Source: Flavobacteriales bacterium
GTDB lineage: Bacteria > Bacteroidota > Bacteroidia > NS11-12g > UBA9320
Assembly (NCBI GenBank): GCA_020635435.1
Contig: JACJZU010000001.1
Location: 186,001-250,000 of the forward strand
DNA length: 64,000 nt
Direction: 5' to 3'
In this document: piece after piece, positions 27,408 through 35,270 of the stretch
Layout of the letters: every line of letters starts with the position of its first letter
Position numbering within the stretch: the stretch's first letter is position 1
Program-made: the position numbers and the translations under genes
The notes under the pieces: model-generated
The model's database searches: none
Told to the model about the DNA's origin: nothing
What the model saw: only the letters and a program-made list of their open reading frames with translations

Positions 27408-28459
27408 AGCGATCCTCTCTATTGCACAATTTCATGTATCTGCAGGAACTGTTCGGCGAGTATGAGAAGAACTGGGGGGTGGTTACGAAGATCCTTTGCG
27501 GTAATGAACTTTATCTGAAGGAGATTGCGGCACTGAAACCTCAGGAGATTCACGATTCCCGATTAAGCAATCTCGAAAAAATGAAAGCAATTGCTCCTGA
27601 AATTCAGCGGGTATATATTAAGCCGCCTCCGGTAAATAGTTTAAAGAGACTGGTTGCCTGTGCAGATGTGAGTTTCAACACCCATATCTCTACCATTCAA
27701 AAGATCAACAGGGAAGCGGAGCGGCAAGGTGTGGTCCACAAGATCATCATCATGATCGAACTCGGTGAATTGCGGGAAGGCGTGATGCGGGAAGATGTAG
27801 TGCGGTTCTACGAGCAGGTTTTCGATCTCAAACATATTGATGTCATAGGGATCGGAAGCAATCTCAATTGTCTGAACGGGATATTACCTTCAATGGATAA
27901 ACTGATACAGTTGAGTTTATACGCCGAACTGATCAATGCCAAGTTCAACTCAAAAATAGAATGGATCACTGCCGGTTCTTCCATCACCTTACCCCTGCTT
28001 CGGAAAAAGCAGGTACCCTCGGGATGCAACCATTTCCGGGTAGGTGAAACACTGTATTTCGGCAACGACATCATCGCTAAGCGCCCGATACGTGCCATGA
28101 GACAAGATATTTTCACTGTTCGGGCAGAGATCATTGAAATTCGGAGAAAACCCAAGATCCCAAGTGGCGAACAGGGCACGAATCTCCTGGGCGAAAAACC
28201 GGAACGCTCCCCGGAAGACGAGGGCAAGGAAAGCATTCGTGCCATTATTGATATCGGGATCCTGGATGTTGCCCCGGCAGACCTTGTTCCTCTTGAACCG
28301 GAAGTAGAGGTGATCGGCGGAAGCTCGGACATGATCGTAGTTGATGTTGGTGAAAACACAAGGGGATATGTTGTAGGCGATCTGCTCTCCTTCCGTCCCA
28401 ATTATACCGGTGTTTTATCCCTGATGAATTCGGAATACATAGAAAAGATGGCGATTTGA
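27389..28459 (+). CDS. alanine/ornithine racemase family PLP enzyme
   Basis: From ATG 27389 (MARIELKRSSLLHNF) the 356-residue protein shows the alanine racemase N-terminal barrel of the Orr/YhfX type. It has the PLP lysine in VVTKILCG, VHKIIIMIELGELREG, IGIGSNLNCLNG and the ITAGSSITLPLL and CNHFRVGETLYFGND blocks. It interconverts L and D forms of an amino acid; Orr-type enzymes act on ornithine, lysine or arginine. The frame is open 48 codons upstream inside the symporter gene, but that part is not coding. The tight link to a symporter and GNAT suggests uptake and racemisation of a basic amino acid. Confidence 0.9.
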   Translation: MARIELKRSSLLHNFMYLQELFGEYEKNWGVVTKILCGNELYLKEIAALKPQEIHDSRLSNLEKMKAIAPEIQRVYIKPPPVNSLKRLVACADVSFNTHISTIQKINREAERQGVVHKIIIMIELGELREGVMREDVVRFYEQVFDLKHIDVIGIGSNLNCLNGILPSMDKLIQLSLYAELINAKFNSKIEWITAGSSITLPLLRKKQVPSGCNHFRVGETLYFGNDIIAKRPIRAMRQDIFTVRAEIIEIRRKPKIPSGEQGTNLLGEKPERSPEDEGKESIRAIIDIGILDVAPADLVPLEPEVEVIGGSSDMIVVDVGENTRGYVVGDLLSFRPNYTGVLSLMNSEYIEKMAI

Positions 28460-28567
28460 TGCCCGTTTTCCCGAGGCGACTGATCAGGCAGCTGGAAAAA
28501 TTGTGTGACTGAAGTCGCAAATGGAAAGGCAACGCGAATGGATCTTTGATGTAAATATAAGCAGCGC

Positions 28568-30187
28568 ATGTTCCTAAGATCTACACTACTTTTCCTTTCC
28601 CTCAGTCTCACCTCGATCGGGACTCTATTTGCCCAGGATCCCGGATTCGATATTGCCCTTGAAGAAATGGAGATCTCCAATTTGGGGGGCGTGCAGTCCT
28701 TCGCATGGGGACAACACGATGGGAAATGGCTGATAATCGGGGGTCGCGTCGATGGTTTGCATCGCAGGCAGCCCTTTGCCTCTTTTGATGTTGCGGGTAA
28801 TAACAACCAACTGATCGTGGTAGACCCCAAGGAAAGGCGCAGCTGGTCTGCTCCCCTCAGTTCCCTGTCGAATTCCATGCAGGAACAACTGAGTTCAACC
28901 AATATGGAATTCTATCAGACCGGCGAATACCTCTACCTTGCCGGAGGATATGGTTACAATGGGGGTTCGAACAATCACACAACCTTCGACAAATTCACCG
29001 CGGTTAAGGTACCTGAAGTTATTGAGGCGGTGATTGAAGGAAAAAGTATTGTTCCCTATTTCAGGCAGATAACTTCCGACTTCAATCAGATCACAGGAGG
29101 ACATTTAGAGAAGATCTACGACACTTACTATCAGGTGGGCGGACAGAAATTCGTTGGCCGCTACAATCCCATGGGGCCCGATCATGGGCCGGGTTTCAAA
29201 CAGGAGTACACCAATGCAATACGCAGTTTCAAGATCGTTCATACCGATACCAGTTTATTGATCACCGATCGCAGAACACAATACGATTCCGTTAATCTGC
29301 ACAGAAGGGATTATAATGTTGTTCCTCAGATCATGCCCAACGGTGAACAGGGACTTACCGCATTTTCAGGCGTCTTCCGTCCGGATGCAGATCTTCCATT
29401 CTTAAACTGTGTGAACATCGACTCGGGTGGTTTTGAGGTCAATAATGCATTCAATCAGTTTTACAATCACTATCACTGCGCGAATGTGGCAATGTACAGC
29501 GCCCGGAAGAATGAGATGCACAACATCTTCTTTGGTGGAATCGCACAATATTACGATAGTTCCGGGATCTTGGTTCAGGACAATAACGTGCCCTTTGTAA
29601 AGACCATTGCACGTGTTACGCGCGACAGTAAGGGCAAAATGTCGGAATACAAACTTCCGATCAGTTTCCCCGATTATTTGGGAGCAGGTGCTGAATTCAT
29701 TCCCAATCCCGAGATACCGGCATACCCGAATCAGGTTGTGCGTTTGGACGAGATCGGTAACGACTCCGTTCTGCTGGGCTACATCTTCGGTGGAATACGA
29801 AGCAGTGCCAAGAATATTTTCTTCATTAACAATGGTACACAAAGCACGGCAGTACCCGTGATTTATAAAGTCTATTTGATCAATACTCAAACAGGTTCCG
29901 TTCATGAATTGAACAGACACAGCAACAGTCCATTTAAGCTGAATGTGCTTCCAAATCCGAATCAGGGAGAATTCAAGATCGAATTTATGCTGGATATCCC
30001 ACAGGAAGTGGAAGTGAAAGTAAGCGATATGCAAGGGAAAGTGATCTGGGAACGATCGGGTATAGACTGCATTTCCGGTTTGAATTCTATAAAAGCCGAT
30101 ATCCGAAAACTAAGCCGCGGGGGCATGTATTATGTACAATTGAAAACCTCCGGCCACGAGGAAGTTCGGAAGGTTATTCTGCGTTAA
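28568..30187 (+). CDS. secreted kelch-like protein with T9SS type A tail
   Basis: The 539-residue protein has a signal peptide (cleavage after TLFAQ). A series of blades resembling kelch repeats follows, with paired glycines (LIIGGRVDGLHRR, YLYLAGGYGYNGGSNN, IFFGGIAQYY, GYIFGGIRS). It ends with a type A sorting domain (LNVLPNPNQGEFKIEF, GGMYYVQLKTSG). It should form a beta-propeller at the surface or outside the cell. The ligand is unknown. It is a single gene. Confidence 0.82.
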   Translation: MFLRSTLLFLSLSLTSIGTLFAQDPGFDIALEEMEISNLGGVQSFAWGQHDGKWLIIGGRVDGLHRRQPFASFDVAGNNNQLIVVDPKERRSWSAPLSSLSNSMQEQLSSTNMEFYQTGEYLYLAGGYGYNGGSNNHTTFDKFTAVKVPEVIEAVIEGKSIVPYFRQITSDFNQITGGHLEKIYDTYYQVGGQKFVGRYNPMGPDHGPGFKQEYTNAIRSFKIVHTDTSLLITDRRTQYDSVNLHRRDYNVVPQIMPNGEQGLTAFSGVFRPDADLPFLNCVNIDSGGFEVNNAFNQFYNHYHCANVAMYSARKNEMHNIFFGGIAQYYDSSGILVQDNNVPFVKTIARVTRDSKGKMSEYKLPISFPDYLGAGAEFIPNPEIPAYPNQVVRLDEIGNDSVLLGYIFGGIRSSAKNIFFINNGTQSTAVPVIYKVYLINTQTGSVHELNRHSNSPFKLNVLPNPNQGEFKIEFMLDIPQEVEVKVSDMQGKVIWERSGIDCISGLNSIKADIRKLSRGGMYYVQLKTSGHEEVRKVILR

Positions 30188-30341
30188 TTCTGCCTCACGA
30201 TAGTCCAACACGTTGGAGGTATGAACAGAGCGTTTGGTGGAACAAGCTGTATTATCGAAGATAAGATATGAATCGGATTTGAGGAAAGGTTCTATGCAAA
30301 CGGCCGTTAGCATTGTTTATACCGCGTGTTGGGGCGCGTGC

Positions 30342-30623
30342 TTACAGGCTGGGCTTGATCCTAATATTTTCACCAACAGCTCTCAATACTTTCAGTATTG
30401 TGTCGAACTGAGGTTTTGCATTTTCAGAAAGTGCTTTGTATAAGCTCGGTCTGCTGAGTCCAGTTTGTTCAGCAATTTTGGACATTCCTATTGCTTTTGC
30501 AACATGCCCAAGTGCAGTAATAATTTCTTGTGAGTTGCCTTCCTCAAGAACAATATTTAAGTATTCCAGAAGCATTTCCTCATCATCGAGGTACTCAGCA
30601 ATATCAAATTTTGAAACTTTCAT
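30342..30623 (-). CDS. HigA-like antitoxin (HTH, addiction module antidote)
   Basis: Starting at ATG 30623 (MKVSKFDIAEYLDDEEML) the 93-residue protein matches the putative addiction-module antidote family. It has a helix-turn-helix near residues 50-75 (MSKIAEQTGLSRPSLYKALS) and a short C-terminal tail. It would bind the toxin and repress the operon. It begins one base after the toxin frame's stop (TAA A ATG). The frame is intact, in contrast to the toxin. Confidence 0.85.
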   Translation of the reverse strand: MKVSKFDIAEYLDDEEMLLEYLNIVLEEGNSQEIITALGHVAKAIGMSKIAEQTGLSRPSLYKALSENAKPQFDTILKVLRAVGENIRIKPSL

Positions 30624-30624
30624 T

Positions 30625-30924
30625 TTAACTGTCTTTGTAATTGTGCCAAAGTTTCTTGGCCTTTTTGATATCTCTATCCTGAGTGCTTTTGTCACCACCA
30701 ACAAGCAATAGTATCAAACGATGACCATGCTTCTTTTAGTAGATTCGATAGCCAGGGCCGAAATGAAATCGCAATTCGTCAATTCCATCACCTACGGATC
30801 CAATGTCTCCAAGATTACCGGCTTCAACTCGTTGTAACCTTAACAAGATTTTGGCTTTGGCTTTTCTGTCTTCCAACCTTCGAAACCACTTATCAAATTC
30901 CGAAGTTTTCTCTACAAGAAACAT
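30625..30924 (-). pseudogene. HigB/RelE-type toxin gene with in-frame TAA
   Basis: From ATG 30924 (MFLVEKTSEFDKWFRRLEDR) the frame matches the RelE/HigB killer-protein family: GNLGDIGSVGDGIDELRFHFGPGYRIY. It then meets TAA at 30738-30736. In the same frame, without any shift, the sequence goes on KKHGHRLILLLVGGDKST and the usual KKAKKLW end, to a TAA just before the antitoxin ATG. Homologues have a Tyr or Phe at the stop position, so a single base change explains it. The truncated 62-residue product would lack the C-terminal strand and the catalytic-side residues. The toxin is therefore probably inactive. Confidence 0.88.
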
Positions 30925-30927
30925 CTG

Positions 30928-30935
30928 CAAATGTA
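30928..30935 (-). promoter_or_regulatory. candidate -7 element of the toxin-antitoxin operon
   Basis: On the minus strand TACATTTG matches TAnnTTTG exactly, only 3 bases before the toxin ATG. The spacing would give a leaderless or nearly leaderless message, so the match could be chance. Confidence 0.3.
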
Positions 30936-31267
30936 ACCACTTGGATACGCATTGCGACCGGTGGATTGTCAGAAAATAGCGACGAATTGCATGCTCCCAA
31001 CGTATTGTATTTACAACCCTGGGATTATGTCTGCAATTTCCATTTCCGATTTATAAAAATGCCCTCATTTTGACCCGATCGGGCAAAGTGTCGCATTATC
31101 AATACAAAGCGAAAACGTTCTTTTTTACAGTAAACACGGGAGCTCCGGCAAGAAAATGTTAGTTAAGCGCCTTTTTGGTGTTGATTACCTTACCGGTCAA
31201 AAACAAGAACGAAGGGTAGTTTGAGGCTACTTTCACGGTCAGATAAAATGGCCCTGTGCTATTTTGT
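30936..31267. other. 332-base intergenic region
   Basis: This AT-rich stretch lies between the divergent toxin-antitoxin locus and the von Willebrand A lipoprotein gene. I see no gene, RNA or clear repeat in it. Promoters of both flanking genes should lie here. Confidence 0.4.
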
Positions 31268-32410
31268 ATGATACGGAGACTACTCTTTGCTATTCAATGC
31301 ATGGCTCTCATCGCGGTTTTGATCACCGGATGTAGCGTTGAATCTCCGACTCCTGAAGAGACCCCAACTATTCTCGAACATATAGCTCCCGGAGGGTCGG
31401 ATTTCGAAATGGGAGCAGCAGAATGGAACGACCTCGATAACTGGATGTTCTGGAAAGATCTTGTGAACGGGGAATTCCATGACCAGTCCCGCAAATGGCG
31501 TTATCACACGAATTACCGTTTGGCATTTGAGCTAACAGCTAAGGGTAAACCTGCACCGAATGTGAAACTTGAACTCAAGAAGGGAGATACCTCGGAATGG
31601 ATCAGTCGGACGGATAATCTGGGTAGAGCGGAATTGTGGATCGATCTGTACAGAGGTGGCACCCACGTAGATCTCAGTAAATTCAGGCTTTACATTGACG
31701 ACCAGCTGGCTGATGTGAGTTTGAAATTATACGAAGAAGGAATCAATCATATTGCCATGGGTTTTGTAAAACCCGGATTGAACCGGGTGGAGATCGCCTT
31801 CATAGCGGATGCCACCGGTTCCATGAAAGAAGAGTTTTCGTACTTGCAGCGTAATATTGAACCTTTGTTGAAACGCATAGAAAATGCCGACCCAACGATG
31901 GAGTTGCGCACTTCGGCGGTTCTTTTCAGGGATGAAAAAGACGATTTTGTAGTTAAAAGTTCAGATTTCAACTCCGATAACACGAAGACTATAGAATTCC
32001 TGAATTCTGTGCAGGCCGAGGGAGGATCCGATCACCGGGAGGCTGTCGATCTGGCTCTCAATCAGGCCATACAGCGTTTGAACTGGACTGAAAACGCCCG
32101 TACGCGCATCGCCTTTCTTTTGTTGGATGGCCCACCGAGATTTTGGGCTGAGAAGATCGTGGCCATGCAACAGACCATTCGAATTGCTTCGGCGCGTGGT
32201 ATCAAGATCATTCCCATCACGGCTGCGGGAATCGACGTCGATGCCGAATTCCTGACTCGCTTTTTCGCAGTAGCCACGAATGGGACCTACACCTTCTTAA
32301 CAAGTGATAACGACACTAAAAGCACAGACCCCACGGTCGGGTCGTTCGACACCAATGAGTTGAATAAGCTGATGGGTGAGATCATACTTCGCTATTCTAT
32401 ACTCAAATAA
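31268..32410 (+). CDS. von Willebrand factor A domain lipoprotein
   Basis: From ATG 31268 (MIRRLLFAIQCMAL) the protein is 380 residues with a lipobox ITGC (Cys22). The region at about 85-160 looks like an Ig-type or carboxypeptidase-regulatory-like domain (APNVKLELKKGDTSEWI). A C-terminal vWA domain starts at IAFIADATGSMKEEF, where DATGS is a variant of the DxSxS metal site, and continues with HREAVDLALNQAI. It likely binds proteins in a metal-dependent way at the cell envelope. The downstream gene on the same strand, 130 bases away, also encodes a secreted protein. Confidence 0.82.
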   Translation: MIRRLLFAIQCMALIAVLITGCSVESPTPEETPTILEHIAPGGSDFEMGAAEWNDLDNWMFWKDLVNGEFHDQSRKWRYHTNYRLAFELTAKGKPAPNVKLELKKGDTSEWISRTDNLGRAELWIDLYRGGTHVDLSKFRLYIDDQLADVSLKLYEEGINHIAMGFVKPGLNRVEIAFIADATGSMKEEFSYLQRNIEPLLKRIENADPTMELRTSAVLFRDEKDDFVVKSSDFNSDNTKTIEFLNSVQAEGGSDHREAVDLALNQAIQRLNWTENARTRIAFLLLDGPPRFWAEKIVAMQQTIRIASARGIKIIPITAAGIDVDAEFLTRFFAVATNGTYTFLTSDNDTKSTDPTVGSFDTNELNKLMGEIILRYSILK

Positions 32411-32540
32411 GCACATCCTGAAATCGGCCGATCTTTGATCAGTGTTGGTTCGTTGAGTTTCTCGAATATGCCAACACATCCCCCAAAATCCCCGGAGTGC
32501 TTAGCTTTTTTGTCCACAATGACCTAATTTCCGGGATATT

Positions 32541-33887
32541 ATGATAACGAGTTACTTTAGAAAATTGAGCATCTGGCTGATCATTCTGCTACCCTTGTGT
32601 GCAGATGCAGAGTCATTTATCATCCGGGGTGAAGAAGGGATACGCTTTAAACTTTGGGTAGAAGGACAGGAACGCACGAGTACCTATGTTTCAGAAATCC
32701 GCATAGAAATAGCTGCCGGATTCCATAAATGCGAAGTTCTACCTGAGGGTTCAACAGAGCGTATATCCAAGAATATAGGACTTGCGGTAGGTATGAATGA
32801 CGTAATCTACGAGGTTCGAAACAAAAAGGGAAGTTTTATAATTCGTCCCGTTCTCGGAAGTGGCACGAATCCTAATCAAAAACCCGGTGAGATGCCTAAT
32901 ATTCCCGGAGGACCAGTGCTATCGGGAAGTTCCCGGTCTACAGCCAAAGGCGAATTGAAATTCGATTGGACCTTCCTGGATGTTGGAACAGTTGATCAGG
33001 GTGGGATATTGAATTACTCGATCAATGTGAAAAGTACCGGAGATGCCGATCTCGTGATCAGCGATGTGACCACCGGTTGTGCGTGTATTGAAGTTTTGGA
33101 TTTCCCGCGCACAGGCATTGCTCCCGGGCATTTTGGGAAGATCAACATCCGAATAACCGGCCCTTCCGATGAAGGTAGACAAGTAGAGAAAGTAACCGTG
33201 AAGGCCAATACCTTTATGGGCAGTAATTCGGTGAATATTGAATTTCATGTGACCGGGAACAAAGTTTCGACACCTGTGGTTGAACAGCCCGCGCCTAAAC
33301 CTTCTCCCACCCCAACTGTTCAAACTCCGGTCAACCGCAATACCAATGTGGTTCGCGACAATCGGGATGGCAACACATATCGGTTTGTGACCATTGGGAA
33401 TGCCGTTTGGTTTGCTGAAAATTTGAGGTATAAAGCGGAACGCAGTTATCCGCATGAAAACGCTTCAGAGATCCTCAAACACGGATATCTGTACAGCTGG
33501 CCGGCAATGATCAAAGAAAAGGTCTGTCCGGTTGGATGGCACGTTGCCACCCCGGATGATTGGGATAAACTCGAACGTGCTTTGGGGCCCAACCCCGCGG
33601 CTGCAGCCAAGAGCAAAGACCAATGGGACGGAACCAACAGCTCCGGTTTGGATATGTTACCCAGTGGAAATGGACGCAGGATCAAAGTCGACGAGAACTG
33701 GAAGATCGAGACGGGTTCGTATGGCTATACGGTGGGCTATTGGGCACACCACACGATCAGCAATGGTGTAACGGTTGAACATCAGGCTTTTTCGAGAAGC
33801 CTGAGTTCCGGCGAATCGACCTTCCGGGCCAAAGATGAGGGCAGATTATCGTCCGCTCTGTATTATTGCCGTTGTGTGAGAGATTGA
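32541..33887 (+). CDS. secreted DUF1573 and FISUMP (fib_succ_major) domain protein
   Basis: The 448-residue protein has a signal peptide (to about DAESF) and an N-terminal beta region. A DUF1573 Ig-like domain follows (residues ~135-235: FDWTFLDVGTVDQGG, TTGCACIEVL). After a Pro/Thr-rich linker, a C-terminal Fibrobacter succinogenes major paralogous domain (residues ~270-448) opens with VVRDNRDGNTYRFVTIGN and contains PVGWHVATPDDWDKLE. It should be periplasmic or surface-exposed, and the ligand is unknown. The sugar porter gene begins 14 bases after it. Confidence 0.85.
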   Translation: MITSYFRKLSIWLIILLPLCADAESFIIRGEEGIRFKLWVEGQERTSTYVSEIRIEIAAGFHKCEVLPEGSTERISKNIGLAVGMNDVIYEVRNKKGSFIIRPVLGSGTNPNQKPGEMPNIPGGPVLSGSSRSTAKGELKFDWTFLDVGTVDQGGILNYSINVKSTGDADLVISDVTTGCACIEVLDFPRTGIAPGHFGKINIRITGPSDEGRQVEKVTVKANTFMGSNSVNIEFHVTGNKVSTPVVEQPAPKPSPTPTVQTPVNRNTNVVRDNRDGNTYRFVTIGNAVWFAENLRYKAERSYPHENASEILKHGYLYSWPAMIKEKVCPVGWHVATPDDWDKLERALGPNPAAAAKSKDQWDGTNSSGLDMLPSGNGRRIKVDENWKIETGSYGYTVGYWAHHTISNGVTVEHQAFSRSLSSGESTFRAKDEGRLSSALYYCRCVRD

Positions 33888-33900
33888 CCTCCAAGGAACG

Positions 33901-35232
33901 ATGCAAGCTTCAAGAACGCTTTATTTTTCAGTAGTTGTTGCCCTTGCAGGTTTTCTGTTCGGATTCGATACCGTTGTGATTTCCGGTGCCGATAAGGCGC
34001 TTCAGGAATTGTGGAACAGCACCGACCTGTTCCATGGCGTGGTGGTCATGTCCACAGCACTATGGGGAACCGTTATAGGTGCCTTGTTCGGGTCTGTGCC
34101 TACGAACCGATTGGGAAGGAAGGTCACCCTGATCGGGATCGGGCTCCTGTTCCTGATCTCCGCCGTGGGTTCGGCCGCAGCCAATTCCCCATGGGTTTTC
34201 GCACTGTTCCGCTTCACTGGTGGATTGGGCATCGGGATCTCGACCATTGCGGCTCCGGCCTATGTTTCCGAGATCGCCCCTGCCGGGCAGAGAGGAAAGC
34301 TGGTGGCGTTGTATCAGTTCAACATTGTATTCGGGATCCTGATCGCTTTCATATCCAATTACCTGCTCCGGAATTCCGGTGAATCGGCATGGCGCTTCAT
34401 GTTAGGGGTTGAAGCGCTCCCGGCTTTCGTATATGTCGTTCTGGTGAGCCGTGTTCCGGAGAGTCCGCGCTGGCTACTCGATTATCGCAATAACGAGGGG
34501 GCTGCACGCAGAACCTTGTTGAGTCTGCTTCCTGAAAGCGAAGCCGAGAACGAGTTAAAGAGCATGCGCAACGAGAAGAAGGAGGAGTTGAACGGCGAGC
34601 GCATCTATCAACCCAAATATCGGAGGGCGCTCTTGCTGGCTTTTTTCATCGCACTATTCAATCAATTATCGGGGATTAATGCATTCCTGTACTACGCACC
34701 CCGGATCTTTGAACTGGCCGGTATGGCAAAATCGACGGCCCTTCTCAGCACGATCGGCGTTGGGATCATCAATCTGATATGCACCCTGATCGGGATTTCC
34801 ATGATCGATCGATTTGGACGACGCACTTTGATGCTCATAGGTTCAGTAGGCTATATCGTTTCCCTGGGCCTGGTTACCGTGGCCTTCAAGCTGGGTTGGT
34901 CGGGAATGTCGGTTCCTGTCTTCTTTTTCCTTTTCATAGCAGCTCATGCCGTAGGACAGGGTGCAGTGATCTGGGTGTTCATTTCTGAGATTTTTCCGAC
35001 GCGTTTGCGTGCATCCGGACAGGCTTTCGGGTCTTCGGTACACTGGTTTCTCGCAGCAGCCATACCATCTCTGATCCCTTATCTGTTCACAGCAGTGGGA
35101 CCGGCTTCGGTTTTCGCATTTTTCTGTGTGATGATGGTCTTCCAATTGTTCTGGGTACTGAAGCGCATGCCCGAAACCAAGGGGAAGAGGTTAGAGGATC
35201 TGTCGAAGAGCCTGATCCTAAGAAGCAAATGA
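33901..35232 (+). CDS. MFS sugar porter
   Basis: The 443-residue protein has 12 predicted helices and the sugar porter family motifs: FGFDTVVISGADKALQ, NRLGRKVTLIGI, PESPRWLLDYR, NQLSGINAFLYYAPRIF, DRFGRRTLMLIG and PETKGKRLEDL. It carries a hexose- or pentose-type sugar with H+ across the inner membrane. The neighbouring glycosidase genes suggest uptake of a released monosaccharide, but the substrate is inferred from context only. It is 14 bases downstream of the FISUMP gene and might share its transcript. Confidence 0.94.
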   Translation: MQASRTLYFSVVVALAGFLFGFDTVVISGADKALQELWNSTDLFHGVVVMSTALWGTVIGALFGSVPTNRLGRKVTLIGIGLLFLISAVGSAAANSPWVFALFRFTGGLGIGISTIAAPAYVSEIAPAGQRGKLVALYQFNIVFGILIAFISNYLLRNSGESAWRFMLGVEALPAFVYVVLVSRVPESPRWLLDYRNNEGAARRTLLSLLPESEAENELKSMRNEKKEELNGERIYQPKYRRALLLAFFIALFNQLSGINAFLYYAPRIFELAGMAKSTALLSTIGVGIINLICTLIGISMIDRFGRRTLMLIGSVGYIVSLGLVTVAFKLGWSGMSVPVFFFLFIAAHAVGQGAVIWVFISEIFPTRLRASGQAFGSSVHWFLAAAIPSLIPYLFTAVGPASVFAFFCVMMVFQLFWVLKRMPETKGKRLEDLSKSLILRSK

Positions 35233-35270
35233 ACATAACTCCTCTTGCCTTTATGGTAGAAAGAGGAAAA

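Noticed and set aside
35241..35266. Hairpin CCTCTT/AAGAGG between the sugar porter and GH106-like genes as terminator
   Set aside because: The downstream side on the plus strand is A-rich rather than T-rich, and the loop is large; no convincing terminator.
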